Shown piece by piece: positions 1 to 12,285 of a DNA stretch of 64,000 bases. The stretch comes from Lycorma delicatula. Taxonomy: Eukaryota; Arthropoda; Insecta; Hemiptera; Fulgoridae. The notes under the pieces are model-generated. The model was not told the DNA's origin, did no database searches, and worked only from the letters and a program-made list of their open reading frames with translations. The DNA lies in the NCBI RefSeq assembly GCF_047948215.1, contig NC_134455.1, positions 298,768,647 through 298,832,646 on the forward strand. Reading direction: 5' to 3'. Made by a program: the position numbers and the translations under genes. The stretch's first letter is position 1, and every line of letters starts with the position of its first letter.

Positions 1-140
1 ACCGGTGAACTGACCTGCCGTGCCGGACATACAGCCGGTGGGCGGGCGGGGAGGCGAGCTAGAGTAAAGGACACTCCTCTGGCGCGAGTCAAACTTGATT
101 GTAAATCCGTTCCAGAGGAGTAGGTGGAAATATAAAAAAA

Positions 141-158
<18 letters not shown>
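1..158 (+). mobile_element. 3' end of a retroelement with poly(A) tail
   Basis: The first 130 bases are GC-rich, unlike the rest of the region, and run into about 25 A residues at 134-158. A GC-rich end followed by poly(A) is the usual appearance of the 3' end of a LINE or SINE on the plus strand. A short stem (CTCCTCTGG at about 73 with CCAGAGGAG at about 112) lies just before the tail. No coding frame is visible and the rest of the element lies outside the window, so the family is unknown. Confidence 0.5.
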
Positions 159-174
<16 letters not shown>

Positions 175-176
175 TA
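159..176. repeat. (TA)n microsatellite after poly(A)
   Basis: Nine TA units directly follow the poly(A) run. Simple repeats often grow from the A-rich tails of retroelements. Confidence 0.85.
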
Positions 177-1336
177 ATCATCAGTCCCAATATTTTTCGG
201 ATGAATTATCCAAAACAAAATTGTGAGAATAAAGTTTTTAACTTATCGATAGCTTTAAAATACAACTCAGATAAGTTCAATACTGAAAATAATTTATAGT
301 TGGAATTACCACAATTGCCTTATCAGTTAGAAAATGGTTGTGCATAGTCTACTCTCTAAAAAGACACGAATGGACATATTACATCTCAAAGTACAACTTA
401 ACCAAGGAACCGAGGGATAGCCTAATTCAAAATATATCTGATCAAACCTTTTGCTACATGTCGTTCTCTTGGAAGCTTCAATTACACCTAATCGACTTAC
501 CTACCGTTGTCCTTATTACATCACTTTGAAAACTTGTTATTTTATCAGAATAATAATATAATTCACAAATCGTATTTTATTTTTCCTTTTTTTTTAATCG
601 TCAAACAGAATCTCAAGTGAATTATTTAGTACGAAGAGGTAGTTAAATAATTAATGTAAGTTAGTCTTTAAAAATAAATCAAATACTAGCTCAACTCATT
701 AATTTATTCTGTACAGTTTAATTGTAATTACTTAAACAATTGAAGGTTTTTCGTAACCAAAAGTTATTTTACTTAAGTAAGAAATTACTACAGAAATTTT
801 AATTTTCTAACTTTATTTTCTCCTCAAAGGAAATTACATTGTAATAAGTTTACAGGTATTAATTCTTAATATAAAACTTTTTCCACAAAGTGATAAAAAT
901 CATTAAAACCAAGTAATGATGATGGAAAATTAGAATCAAGAAAATATTTTTATATATAAAGTACGTTAATAATATTTTGAAAATATAAACTTATGTGAGA
1001 AGGTCATATTCGAAAGTAGTTTTAAATTTAAAAAAAAATGAATAAATAAATAAATAAATAATAAATGAAAAGCTATGACTGGATTATCATATAGCAAAGC
1101 GCTGACCAAAAAAAAAAAAATTATTGCTGATGCTTGGAAATATGTTAAGAAAACACTAGATTGAGGATAAATACAAAGGTTTGGACATAAATAATTTGAT
1201 AAGGTAATCTATCTTATCTTATTTTATTTATCTATCTATCTTATCTGTCTATCTTATTTCATTTATACTCAATCTCTTAACTTTTATTTTATTTTCCTTT
1301 ATTTTTTTATTATTTAGTCTCGCACAGTATTCCTGC
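177..1336. other. AT-rich DNA, no gene seen
   Basis: Only short open frames without recognisable protein character are present. There is a short (AAAT)n run near 1045-1062 and a TATCT-rich stretch near 1203-1262. Confidence 0.6.
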
Positions 1337-1712
1337 TTCCCTGCCATAAAATACTCAATCTGTACAAATATTCTTACGGTATTCTTTTTACAGTGCGTTA
1401 AAAAGTAACTTTACTACGAATTGCATTTCTCATTTTTCTTCAAGAAAAGTAAAAGGGTGACCAAGGTGTAACGCACCATATTTCATCTCGAATTTGTTAA
1501 ATATGACTTCAAAGAAAAGATTTCTTTTGTGATGAGAAATGCAGTTTCTAGTAAAATTACTTTTTAACGCACTGTAAAAAGAATACCGTAAGAATATTTG
1601 TACGGATTGAGTATTTATGGCAGGAAAACAAAAAAGAAATCTTTTCTTTGAAGAGTCATATTTTACAAATTCTAGATGAAATATGGTACGTTACACCTTG
1701 TCATTCTTTAAC
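1337..1712. repeat. Interleaved inverted repeat (A-B-A'-B')
   Basis: Segment A (about 1337-1432) is the reverse complement of 1533-1628, a long foldback of more than 90 bp with few mismatches. The loop between them (segment B, about 1462-1528) is itself reverse-complemented at about 1632-1700, outside the first stem. The order is therefore A, B, rc(A), rc(B), not a simple hairpin. B and B' match almost throughout, with a 2-base indel. This looks like a non-autonomous foldback or MITE-type DNA element. No coding potential is seen. Confidence 0.85.
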
Positions 1713-2039
1713 GTTTCATCCATTAATATATTTTTTTTTTCTTGAATTTTTACGGGCATCGACTAGTAAGGTCATTAGCCCTCGGCACATTCTTAGAAAG
1801 AAATTAATATCACCATCAGGATCGTCATATGTAAGGGTGTAAAGGGCCCTTACATTTTATTTAAAAGCACAAACTCCCCGGAAACATTAAAACAACAAAG
1901 ACAAACACAACACTTATGGGGTGTAAAGTGCCATTAAAATATTAAAATTTGAGATAAGGTTCTCAAAAGACCATGAAATTAAAAAAATATAACTTATCAA
2001 TACCATTTCCATCTTCTACCTGTCTCGTTTATTAGTTTG
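1713..2039. other. AT-rich spacer, no gene seen
   Basis: This is AT-rich DNA between the foldback repeat and the 3' end of a minus-strand LINE. Nothing recognisable is seen. Confidence 0.5.
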
Positions 2040-2355
2040 TTTAAGCACCCTCGGGGAGACCAGAACCGCCGTTGAGCAGTATACCAGTCGCACCAGGGTG
2101 CCGTGGCATTTGACTCCTCCTTATTAATAGGCTAAGGCATCCATTGCACTTACCCCTAGCCTCGCGCCATCAGTCCACCTATGAGGGTCCCCCATCCAAC
2201 CATTGGACACACCCCGACTCACTGCTGTTGAATGCAGACGAGCCAGGATGGCCTAGGCAAGAGGGCTACCTCCGTCACAATACCTGCTACGCTTCGAGAC
2301 TCCCATATACAAATAAACTACCTCTTAGAGACTTTTTAACGCAGCTTTAAATTTT

Positions 2356-3290
2356 TCACTTTAACAGACTTCTAAGAAGTCCACTGGCGTGTAAATAAGT
2401 AACTATCTTTTCTTCATTTCCATTATCCAGATCAGCAGTAATGTCATTTCTTAGACGGAACCTCTTTCTGAGGTCCTCATATATTCTACACTCTTCTATT
2501 AGATGCTTAATTGTAAGTGTTTTATTGCAAACACCGCACATTGGTCTCTCTTCGCCGGTTAACAAATATGAATTTGTTAATCGCTTGTGACCGATTCTAA
2601 GTCTGGTCACAGCTACTTATTTACGGCGAGTCAACATCACGTCACTTTTCCATTTATATGGAGAAGTTTTTATTGAATTGAATTTTGTATTTCAACACCT
2701 CCAATCAGTATTCCACCTGTTTCTTACTATGTTCGTTAGACAGTTTTTAACACCTGCCACTCTTACTGGAAATGCATCCAAATCATCGCAGACTGTTGCC
2801 TTTCTGGCAGCTTCGTCTGCGCTTTCATTACCTGTAATACCAGCATGCCCTGGAATACATATAAATACACATCGCTGTCCTCGTTGCTTTAAAACGTATA
2901 AAATGGACAGGAGGTTTGAAATTAGGACATCCTAATGTTTTTGTTCCGAATTGCAACAAGTGCACTTAGAGAATCGGAAAAAATTAGCACTCTCTCTTCG
3001 CAATAATGTTCTGTGAAGCGAAGAGCTTGCTGAATGGCAGTAAGTTCTGCCGTTTAAACACTGGCCATATGTGGCAGTTTCCAATAGTGGGCCTCTCCAT
3101 TTACATATATAGAGCATCCAACACCATGTTCAATTTTAGAACCGTCAGTATAAATTCTAATATGTTCTTCGTAACTACTGACGGTTGCCAAAAATTCCTG
3201 TTGGATGATCACTGCTGGCTTCTTTTTTATTTCTTCCTGAGAGAGATCCAACCTTGTATTTACCGCTGGCAAAAGCCATGGCGGAATTTC
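2356..3290 (-). pseudogene. LINE RNase H and zinc-motif relic
   Basis: Minus-strand frames downstream of the RT relic contain IYTDGSK near 3150, the first acidic motif of LINE RNase H. In shifted frames LNG-TYCHSASSSL and FRFSKCTCCN mark the middle of the domain. The end reads MTRLRIGHKRLTNSYLL followed by CGVCNKTLTIKHLIEEC, a Cys-x2-Cys...His...Cys knuckle typical of Jockey-type C-termini. The frame changes within the RNase H block show decay. The knuckle part stays open to a stop just before the GC-rich 3' region. Confidence 0.88.
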
Positions 3291-3340
3291 TTTTGTGGAA
3301 ATTGCTAGTTTCTCAGGAATAGCAGTTTCGTATTTTCTTC

Positions 3341-4720
3341 TTAATTCGTGGTACCTAATTCCGGCTGGTCTGGAATAGGTAGCACGACGTATACTGCAGC
3401 CATAGTATGATTCATGAAAAGTTTATTATTTATATGGGCAGGAAAAGCCCATACGTTTGCTGCATATCTTAATAAAAGGATCACTCTTCTGTAATGTAGT
3501 GGCATTATTTTGGCTTCGGACATCAGACTAGCCGCCGGACCTGTGCGGAAAGCGCCTGTCGCATATCTTATTCCGCTATTATGAATTACGTCTAACTTTC
3601 TTAAATGCGACTTCCTAGCGGATGAATATACAATACATCCGTAGTCTAGTTTTGATTGAATCAATGCCTTGTACAATCCCAATAAAATTTCTTTATCTGA
3701 GCCCCAATTTAAGTTCGATAATCATTATATAATGTTTAGTGCTCTTTTGCATCTATCACTCAAGTCCAGTATATGTAATCTCCACGTAAGGGATTTATCC
3801 AATACTAGTCCTAAAAATCTCACGTTGTCTTTATATTGTATTGGATCATTGCCAATTCTCAAGATAGGAGTTTGATGAGGAATTCTCTTCCTACAGAAGT
3901 GTACAAAACACGTTTTTTCTGGTGAAAATTGGAATCCATTATTCCTCGCAACTTCATTTAGAGCGTTAATCGCTCGTTGCAATTTATATTTCTCCATAGC
4001 AGTCTTGTTGCTGGCATACACAATTTCCAAATCATCAACATAGACGCTTTTGCTGATTTCTACTGGAATGGCTAATACCAATTTATTAATGGGGATCATA
4101 AACAAGGTACCACAACGGCGAACCTTGTGCTGTACCATTTTCCAAGATTTTTACAGATGAATATTCATTGTTGACACGTACTTGGAAAGTACGGTCATTC
4201 ATATAGTTGCTGAGCAATACTGGCAGATTTCCACGAATGCCCCATTCATGTATCTGGAGCATTACTCCATGTCACCAGTTAATATCAAAAGCCATCTGCA
4301 GATCGAAGAAGACTCCAACGCAATGTTTCCTTGTGATAATGCTGTTATATATAATATTCTCTAAGTTGATTATTAGATCGGTGGTATTGCCGAAAACCTG
4401 CTTGATATGGTGATATCAGGTTTTCTGTTTCCAAAACCCAAACGAGTCGATTATTAATCATTTTTTCACGATAACTATTGGGATATGTTAAATTTTAATT
4501 TTCTTTGGTACTGGAACAACATGAGTTTTTTCCACTGCTGCGGGTACATTCCATCCCGCCATATTTGATTACAGTTATAATAATCTGCGTTTTGCAGTGG
4601 TATTCAGCTGTCTGATCATATTATAATGGATTTCATCCGGACCAGCAGCTGTGTTGCCTGCTTTCTCCAACGCTTTCACGGTGTCTTCAATAATATTGAA
4701 AGTTTCTTTGTTTCATAAAT
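3341..4720 (-). pseudogene. LINE reverse transcriptase relic
   Basis: Several conserved RT blocks survive in broken frames. Near 4620 is GPDEIHY-like sequence (the pre-catalytic region of Jockey RTs). Near 4300 is FFDLQMAFD, the first catalytic aspartate motif. Near 4130 is NGTAQGSP, the template-grip motif normally written as PQGS. Near 4030 is YVDDLEIVYAS, the catalytic F/YxDD motif. The thumb region follows with KYKLQRAINAL, LGLVLDKSLTW and LYKALIQSKLDYGCIVYSS. In an active LINE this enzyme copies the element RNA into DNA at a nicked chromosomal target. Here stops, frameshifts and the lost N-terminus make it a pseudogene. Confidence 0.92.
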
Positions 4721-5469
4721 TTGTTACTCTTAATGATATTCTTTATTCTTTTACCAACTGTAATTTTAAAATGGTGAAGTTTAGTTTAGATAGTCGAAAA
4801 AATCTGACGTTTAAAACTTTACAAAAATATTTTATCATTTAATACAGTGGTTTTTATTTAAGCGTAGAATAAAACGCACAACTCTTTAACAACTCTTCGC
4901 AAAACAGTGTATTTTGCTTTCTATAACAAAATATGTATTTTGTATCCGTGAATTATTTTTCTTTCTCAATTTAGTTTTTCCTATTTCATGCATTTTTGAT
5001 GTTTCTTCCTTAGTACATAATTTTAATTTTTATAACTTAAAAATAACCTATTACTGGGTAAACAAATCTTGTTTATTCATATTAAAAACTGTTTAAATCC
5101 ATATAATTTCCAAATTGCTTCTAGTAGCCTCTTAAACTAATAAAAAGTTTTTAATAAAATTACACATTAATCTGTCTTTAATCTTAAAGCTTACAACATT
5201 TAATATTTATGTTAATCTATTTTTTTTCTTTACAATAGCTTTGATGTATAAATAAACAAAAAAATGAACAATATAAAATTTCTGAATGATTTTCTTACAG
5301 ATACGGTTGAAAATCAACATTCCTGGCTTCTATTTTTTTATAGTAATCTGATCTCTTTAATAATTACAAATACCTGTTTATTATACGGATATATATATGC
5401 TATATATATGTACTCGAATATATTTTTTCTTGATACATGTCTGCCCATCGGCATTTTAATTCTTTAACT
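4721..5469. other. AT-rich spacer, no gene seen
   Basis: This AT-rich DNA lies between two minus-strand LINE relics. Only short low-complexity frames are present. Confidence 0.55.
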
Positions 5470-5499
5470 TTCGTGATGTTATAATGTACTTCCATCTGT

Positions 5500-6350
5500 T
5501 CTCTGATCTACTCACATGTCTTTCTAGCCCATCTGATAATTCAAACCATACATTTTTTCATATTTTTTGTGCTTCCGCAGCTTCTGTAATGATTGAAAGG
5601 TTAATGTTCAAGTTTCGCTTCCATAGGTAAGGACTGGCATGATGCATTGATTGAAAACTTTATTTTTAAGGAAAATGGGTAGCTTAATTTGTCTTTCGAC
5701 TTCTTTCAGTTGTCGCTCTAATTTGAAGCGAGCCAGGACTAATGAAATGATTTACCTCTTCCAGTTCTTCTCAGAAATAAACAACTTTCTTTCCTTGGCA
5801 AACACGTTGAACATGACCTGGCTCTTTTTAAACTTCATCCTTAGACCATAGGATTCACCAACCACCTGAAATTCTTGTATGCACCTTTATAGTTCTTCTA
5901 GTTCTTGTGTGAAGAGAACTATGTCATCTGCAAATCTCAGAAGGTCTAGATGAGCGCAGTTTATTTGTATGCACTCTTCTTCTCTTTCCAGTTTTCTAAA
6001 TACCTCCTCGAGGCAGGCTGAGAAGAGCTTGGATGATAGTGTCAACTTGTCGTACACGTTTCGTACATTTATATTTACTTTATGTTCAGTGATACAGATG
6101 ATAGCTTTTGTTTCTTCGTAAATCGGTTATAGCAAGTTTATGTAGGCTGGGTTAACATTTTGGTTATGCAATGGAGTTATTATGGTTTGCGTTGTTACCA
6201 AAAGAAATGGCTTTTTGTAGTCAATAAAAGGCATACATAGGGGTATGGAATACTCGTTATGTTTTCTATGATTTACTGAACAACCTGAATGTAATCCATT
6301 GTACTAAAATTGGTTTTGAAGTATGCCTATCTATACCTTTATTTTTGATT
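5500..6350 (-). pseudogene. RTE-like reverse transcriptase relic
   Basis: Minus-strand translation gives FIDYKKPF near 6220 (first catalytic aspartate block), then LSSKLFSACLEEVFRKLE near 6020, and FADDIVLFTQ near 5920 (catalytic F-A-D-D). After this come YGLRMKFKKSQVMFNVF (RT block with the conserved lysine pair) and KLPIFLKNKVFNQCIMPVL near 5660, the end of the RT region. In-frame stops separate several of these blocks, so this is an inactive remnant. Clade assignment rests on these motifs only. Confidence 0.87.
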
Positions 6351-7091
6351 AATTCAGTGTTATTAGCAATCTCTTTGCTATTATCTATGTGAAAACCTTG
6401 TAAATAACTTATATGGAGCTAATTTGACGATAATTCTTCAGGGCTTCTTGACTTCCTTTCTTTTACAAATGAATCGCTTCAGGACCTTTCCATGAATTCG
6501 GAATATTTGGATTTTTAAGGCTCATTGAGTACAGTTTTGCAAGTGCTATGTATAACGTTTTGCCACCAGCTGTCAATATCTAAACAATAATGTTATCTGT
6601 TCCTCAAGCTTCCCCATTTTTCATTGATTTTGTACTGTGTTACTTCTTCTATAAAACGTCTGGTGCTTCTGGTCTTCTTCTACAAGGGTATTTAATTGTG
6701 ATTGATTTTTGTCGTTGTATAAATTAGAATAAAACCTTTTATTTTTTTTCTAATATTCCCTGACGTGTACTGAAAATTGAACCATCTTCTCGTTTTAAGC
6801 TAAAAATTTGTTTCTTTTAATCACCAGTTTACATTTTGCTCTATTAATTTCCTTATCTTCTTCCATCTCCTTCTATATTAGGCTCATGTTAAACTGACGC
6901 GTTTCTGCCTGGATGTATTTCATTATGGTCAAACGCAGAGTTCAGCGTATTCCAGTTTATTAATGAAATTTCCTAAATTCTTCACTTTCCGCCATTTTTC
7001 CATTGGCTAATAGTTTCAACTGAGATTTTGAGTCTCGATGATGTTTTTCTGATGGTGCTATACACTTAGCCAAATCAAGTATACTGTTGAC

Positions 7092-7094
<3 letters not shown>

Positions 7095-7132
<38 letters not shown>
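7095..7132. repeat. (TA)n microsatellite inside LINE
   Basis: About 19 TA units interrupt the linker between the endonuclease and RT parts of the RTE-like relic. Confidence 0.9.
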
Positions 7133-7133
<1 letters not shown>

Positions 7134-7149
7134 TTCTATATCATCCAAA

Positions 7150-7445
7150 TCTTGTAGCAGACTAAACCTAATCGATAGCGTAAGCTAATTTTTTCACGAC
7201 CTTTTCTTAAATTTATTTTCAATTTAGCTCTGATCATTCTATTGTCACTTCCAACATTGTTGCACTAGAGAACAGTGCACTTGCATATTATTGCTTTATT
7301 ATTCGACATGATATAATCAATTTCACACACGTAGCCAGCTGGGCTTTTCCACATAACCAAATTTCTACTGTATTTTTTCTTGTAAAATGAATTTAGGTTA
7401 TACAGTTCTTGTTCTTTAAAACCCACTAGCTAATTATCTCATTCT
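7150..7445 (-). pseudogene. LINE endonuclease C-terminal relic
   Basis: Minus-strand translation contains VMWKSPAGYVCEIDYIMSN and, further on, VGSDNRMIRAKLKINLRK. These match the end of the apurinic-like endonuclease of RTE LINEs, where the usual form is W-x-SPDG-x(4)-EIDYI and then GSDHRLVRAKI. The catalytic histidine of SDH is replaced by asparagine (SDN) in this copy, a further sign of decay. It lies upstream, in minus-strand sense, of the RT relic of the same element. Confidence 0.85.
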
Positions 7446-7455
7446 CTACTCCCTT

Positions 7456-7612
7456 ATGGGGCACGAGTGGTAGTGTATCGGCCTTTCATCCGTAGGTCGC
7501 GGGTTCAAATCCCGGTCAGGCATGGCATTTTCACACACTACAAAAATTGTAATTTATCTCGTCCTCTGAAGTTATATCTAACGGTGGTCCCGGAGATAAT
7601 AAAGTATGTAGG
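7456..7612 (+). mobile_element. tRNA-derived SINE, family A
   Basis: The tRNA-like head reads GGGGCACGAGTGGTAGTG and continues to a Pol III B box GGTTCAAATCC at 7502-7512. It is followed by GGTCAGGCATGGCA, which recurs in the family A copies at 40860 and 42101. The 3' tail (about 7557-7600) reads GTCCTCTGAAG...AACGGTGGTCCCGGAG and is shared with a second SINE family in this window. The copy sits directly beside the endonuclease end of the RTE relic. The head is not a functional tRNA: the A box is degenerate and it runs into SINE body sequence. Confidence 0.85.
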
Positions 7613-9719
7613 TATATAACATGAATTCTAAAACCTAACTATTTGAAGCGGTCTAAATGAGACGCAAGTCACTAACGAAAGTGGAGCAGATTTTCATAAG
7701 AATATTTAGTACACAATCTTATACTTATTATAAAAAAGTGAAAGTTAATTCGTAACCGACTGTTAACTAAGCTAAATATACTGTTTAATAGAATGCCAAA
7801 CACTATGAAAAGCACATGATAAATTGTATCGGTGACTGACTAAATTCATTTATTCACTGCTAGGAATGGCTAAATAATTTCATGATTACTCAAGCAACTC
7901 TCAATTTTGTCGCTTACACTAAGATGATATGCGTCATGGCCATAAGGAAACAAAAAAAGTAAATTAAATCAATTTATTTTCCCATGTCTGTATCAAGAAC
8001 GTAATATAAGATGATAAAATGTAGCCCATATGTTTAGATATGATACAAAACGTTTAATCAAAATTATTTCATTTTTAAAATATTATTTTGTTTATACAAC
8101 CATACATAAAAACAATTAACTTATATTACAAGGTATTGCTTAAAACTATGGGTGTTGATAGAATACAAAACGGGAAGACTTATTAATGAATTGTAGAAGT
8201 TAAAAGAAAAATGTTGTAAAAAGAAGCTCAAATAGCTAGATGGGATAACATTCTATCTAAGATATGAATTATTTAAGTGCATTTAGTTTTAAACGTAAAT
8301 AATTTTAATTAAAAATGTAGGAAATCAAAGATTGACTTATTTATCTTATTTTTTCTCAAAATAAACTAAAGTAGATGTAGTAATACTTCAAAAACTCTGT
8401 AAAAGATGAATGTACATAAAAGTGTAGAATATGGTTAAATAAATTTGAGAGGAATTATATTATAAAATTTACATTAAAGCAAAGAGATTGATGCAGTACA
8501 GGAAAAAATGAAGCAGTTCGTTCGTAAATAACATTTATGTAGTACACAGAAGACTGTATACATAGTTGATATGATTATAATGTTACGTTTAGTCTATTTG
8601 AATAAAATATAAGGATTGGTCAAGTAATAATTTACGAGATGAATGAAAACAATTGTAAATGCTAACGTTTAAGTAAAACTCAAATTCGGAAACATTACAC
8701 ACTTGCAACGACGAAGAAATGAGTTCAAGTGGTTTAGTGTAGCAGTAAAACTCGGTTAAGTGCGTAAACAAGTCTTTAAACTTTGATATCAGTCATAATT
8801 TATATTCTGCAGCTCTTTGTTTAATGAAGAGGTAAAACAACAAAGATCTGTCATCCTCTTAAAACGAGTACTTGTTTTACTGGATGAATAAATTGCTATT
8901 TAAACATACGTACCCTTCTTTTGAACATTCACTTACATTATAACGTAACATCACTAGTCGGTAAATAAAAGATTACTATCTGTCTTATTTAAATTTACAT
9001 CACCCGGTACATATAGTCAGTTATGTTGGTTATCTCGTAACATATATTTAATTTTATAGGATCTTTGTGGGTATGTTGAAAGGTATGTTTAGTTTTCAAC
9101 ACACCTAAAATGTTCTTTTTGATTAATTTTGATATTAAATTATTACACCACTTACAATAAGTAAACCATTTACTCGATGTCAAATACATTAACCATATTC
9201 AATTTATCATTACAAAACATTTATTTGTGAATATAACAGTTCTATTATAAACCATATGAACTTCCAATAAATTATTTGCGATTTATCTACTTCATGTAAC
9301 TAATTTTATATTCACAAAAGTATGCTACAAATAATAAATATGCATTTTAGTAATTAAAATTTTCAAAAACGAAGACTTTTAACAAGTAATTTTATATATA
9401 ATTAGTTTAATATAGAATAGTAAGCAAATATACGAGGAATGAACATTTAATTACAGACTTTAGTCAGAAGCATGGCGTCTAGCAGAAAAATCTTTTAAAA
9501 AATGTAGAAATTAAATGAATGAACGATTTAAAAATACGGATAAGTAATTAAATAATTAACAATATTAATAAATAATTAGAGCAATTACATTTTATATAAC
9601 AATAAAATATTAAAACCAAGAGGACAAGAATAGGCAAAGCCATTTTAATAAGACAGACTTTATTTTATCTGAACGGAAGATCAGGTTACTTCATTCTATT
9701 TAATTTCCACCAATCTTCC
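7613..9719. other. AT-rich DNA, no gene seen
   Basis: About 2.1 kb of AT-rich sequence. The few frames of about 60 codons have no recognisable protein character. Confidence 0.55.
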
Positions 9720-10415
9720 CCGTGCTTGAGAGTGTGTGCCTAAAGAGAATTTTGGATGGTTTTCTAATAAACATTTTTTTTTTTTCATCGTTTGTTTATA
9801 ATCGCATCAACGATTAAATAAAACTGTCTTTTGATGTATTTCTTTCGGTTAAGTAGACCCTTCACATCCGAACCCAGGTTTAATTTTCATTGAATAGACC
9901 CGAACAATGGACAATCTATGAGTAAGTGTTTACCCATATTTTACATTGCACGGCTCACAATTCTGCTCAAGAAAGCAAAATAAATAAACGTGAGTTGGCT
10001 TTGTGTGCCTAGTCCTCAGACGAGTAAGGATGACTTGGTTCTTCTGTTGATTGGGAAAAAGGTTTCTCGACATGTTCTCCCAAATGCCATGTAACGCCGA
10101 AGAAGGACTGGCAGCCAGAACTTAATCCGCTGAGTGCGTAGTTTTACACGGACTGTCTTCGTGAAGTTTCTCTTACATGTTAATTCTAATCGGAGGCCAT
10201 CTGTTTTGCCGCAGTCTTGGCAGCCTCATCAGAGTGTTCATTCCGAGGATGCCTTAGTGGCCCGGGACCCATACGAATAGTCTTGTTTACTCTTGAGAGA
10301 GTGTCATATGTAATTTGAATAATGGGTTCAGATCGTTCTCAGCTTATGATCTCAAGTACACACACAGAATCTGATATTATGAGGAAGCTGTCCTCACTAC
10401 GGGCCTCAATAACTA
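9720..10415 (-). pseudogene. LINE RNase H and C-terminal relic
   Basis: Minus-strand translation of about 10340-10190 gives RSEPIIQITYDTLSRVNKTI followed by RMGPGPLRHPRNEHSDEAAK. This matches the end of a LINE RNase H domain, where the canonical motif is VPGHxGIxGNExADxxAK. The catalytic His of PGH is now Leu. Upstream, SDSVCVLEIIS corresponds to the middle RNase H motif. Downstream (about 9950) CEPCNV resembles the C-terminal zinc knuckle. Stops interrupt the frame and no RT part is attached. It is probably a Jockey or I-type element, distinct from the 2-4.7 kb copy. Confidence 0.78.
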
Positions 10416-12285
10416 CTATTTTTTTTTTTTTTTGTAAAAAATGATATTTTGAATTCTAATTGCTTTTTTATGTAAATCTCTTTGTAATGTTTATTTTTAC
10501 ATATCGTGGATTTCTTATTATCATTATCAGTACATTTGATTGGAACCATAGTATAAAATTTTAATTGCTCTTTGATCATATCTAATAAAATTATAATAAT
10601 TATTATTATAATACCAAACGCTTACTTGGCCTGGTACAGTAGTAGTTTATTTTTTTTAGAAAATAAATGTAATCTGTTTGTTGTTCATCATCCAGTACAG
10701 CGTCTGTACCTGTAAACTGTTTGAGTTTTCTCTAAACACTACACATATGTTTAAAATTGTTGTTACTTACAAGTGATCAGACGATAAGTCCGTTCATTTA
10801 TATAAATTCCATAATGAGAAACCTTTAAAATTAAAAAAAATTAATTTTAAATTAAGTTGGCTTGCTTGTGTTCATCTGAAGACCAGTATGTGAAAGTTGA
10901 TAAACAGTAGAAATATCGTTTTGAGTATCCTGTAGAAGGGTTTGAATACTGGCAGTAGCTAATATTAATTTCCTTAAAGGACTAGACTATTATACTAGCT
11001 TCCCAATAGATTGGATTTAGTAATTAATTTCTCTTCTATGAATGATTGTGAATTAAACTAAGTTTATTATATCCTCCTACCTTTTTTGTTAAAAACTCGC
11101 AAACGTTTTAATTCGCTCAACGACTATCACAACACAAGGAACATTTATGGCAATACCATTTTACCGATAACTCGCAACAATGTTCTGATTGTCATCGAAA
11201 AGTTTTGCAATAAAGAAACAACTTTTCCATCACTGTATATTTGTCTTTTTTTAACTGGTTTACTGTGAGAAGGTCGAAATTGGGTTTTAGTATGTAAAAT
11301 TTCTGAAAGATAAATGATCATTAAGTTTGGATAGACGTATTACGATAACAGAAATTAGTACGTTAAAAAGTATAGAATATTCGATACTTTATGACTTGTT
11401 TCAATGATTGTTTCTTTACCAGTTTTAGTTGAATCATATGAAGATATGTTCATAAAATCAATGACCAAGACCAATGTGTACATAATAATTGCAGTTAAAA
11501 GTTAGTTTCTTGGTTAGATATCACAACCCAACCAAAAAAATTTAAACTTTTTTTAATTTTATTTATTTTTTAGGTTAAAAAACACGAACGGCAACATAAA
11601 ATGTTTTTTAATTAATGCAAATTTATGAAATAACACAAAATTTGCTTTTTACGTAAAAGTTATTACGTTTCATTCAAATTCCTAAATTTAAAAAAAATAT
11701 GAAATACACATTCACATACAAAATTTTAAACCAGTTTGTTGGCATATATATTTTTGTAAATTACTATCTATAAATGAGTATGATTTAATACATTTTGGCC
11801 TATATTTTTTTTTTTCGGAACACTATGACAAAAGGTTCGAGAGAAAGTCTCGAATGTTTAGTCAAACATAAAGATGATTAAAAATTAATATTACGTTAAA
11901 TTAAAACTATTTTCCAATGAAATTTTGAAGCGTATTATTCGTATCTTGGAACTTTTTGGAGTTTGTTTAATATCAAAGTGACTTTTTAATTTTTAATATA
12001 ATTTATCTTTGAAAAAATGTCCTGCTGAATCCTAAAGAGTATAATTAGCTACAGAACACATTCGATATGAAACGCATTCTTAAAAGGTGAAACTATTTTA
12101 AATAGTAGAGTATAAATCTTTAAAAAAATGAAAAGATTCTATTGATAGGTAAATTAATTAAATTTTATATCGTTTTTTCATATCTCTTACCAATATAATA
12201 AATGAAAAAACTTGAAAAGAATATTTAATTCAATTCGTCTACAAGGTCTTAAAATTATTTATTTATAGCACAACGAATATGCTAC
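10416..12285. other. AT-rich DNA, no gene seen
   Basis: About 1.9 kb of AT-rich sequence with homopolymer T runs (for example near 10421). No protein-like frames or repeat structure were recognised. Confidence 0.55.

Larger units (their letters stand above)
2040..4720 (-). mobile_element. 5'-truncated, decayed Jockey-like LINE
   Basis: A minus-strand non-LTR retrotransposon covers this span. Reading on the minus strand from 4720 downwards there are reverse transcriptase blocks, then an RNase H-like block, then a CCHC-type zinc motif and finally a GC-rich 3' region (about 2350 to 2040). The ORF1 and endonuclease parts are missing, so the copy is 5'-truncated. Stops and frame changes break the reading frame many times, so it cannot be active. 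The order RT, RNase H and C-terminal zinc motif fits Jockey or I-type LINEs. The exact clade is inferred. Confidence 0.9.
5470..7445 (-). mobile_element. Decayed RTE-like LINE
   Basis: A second minus-strand LINE relic, of a different clade from the one at 2-4.7 kb. On the minus strand the order is endonuclease end (about 7440-7150), linker (about 7070-6960), RT (about 6350-5900) and a thumb and C-terminal part running to about 5470. The fragments SKLFSACLEEVFRKLE, FADDIVLFTQELEEL and IMPVLTYGSE are typical of RTE-like elements, which have no RNase H domain. Many stops and a (TA)n expansion at 7095-7132 interrupt it. The first part of the endonuclease is missing. Confidence 0.85.
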
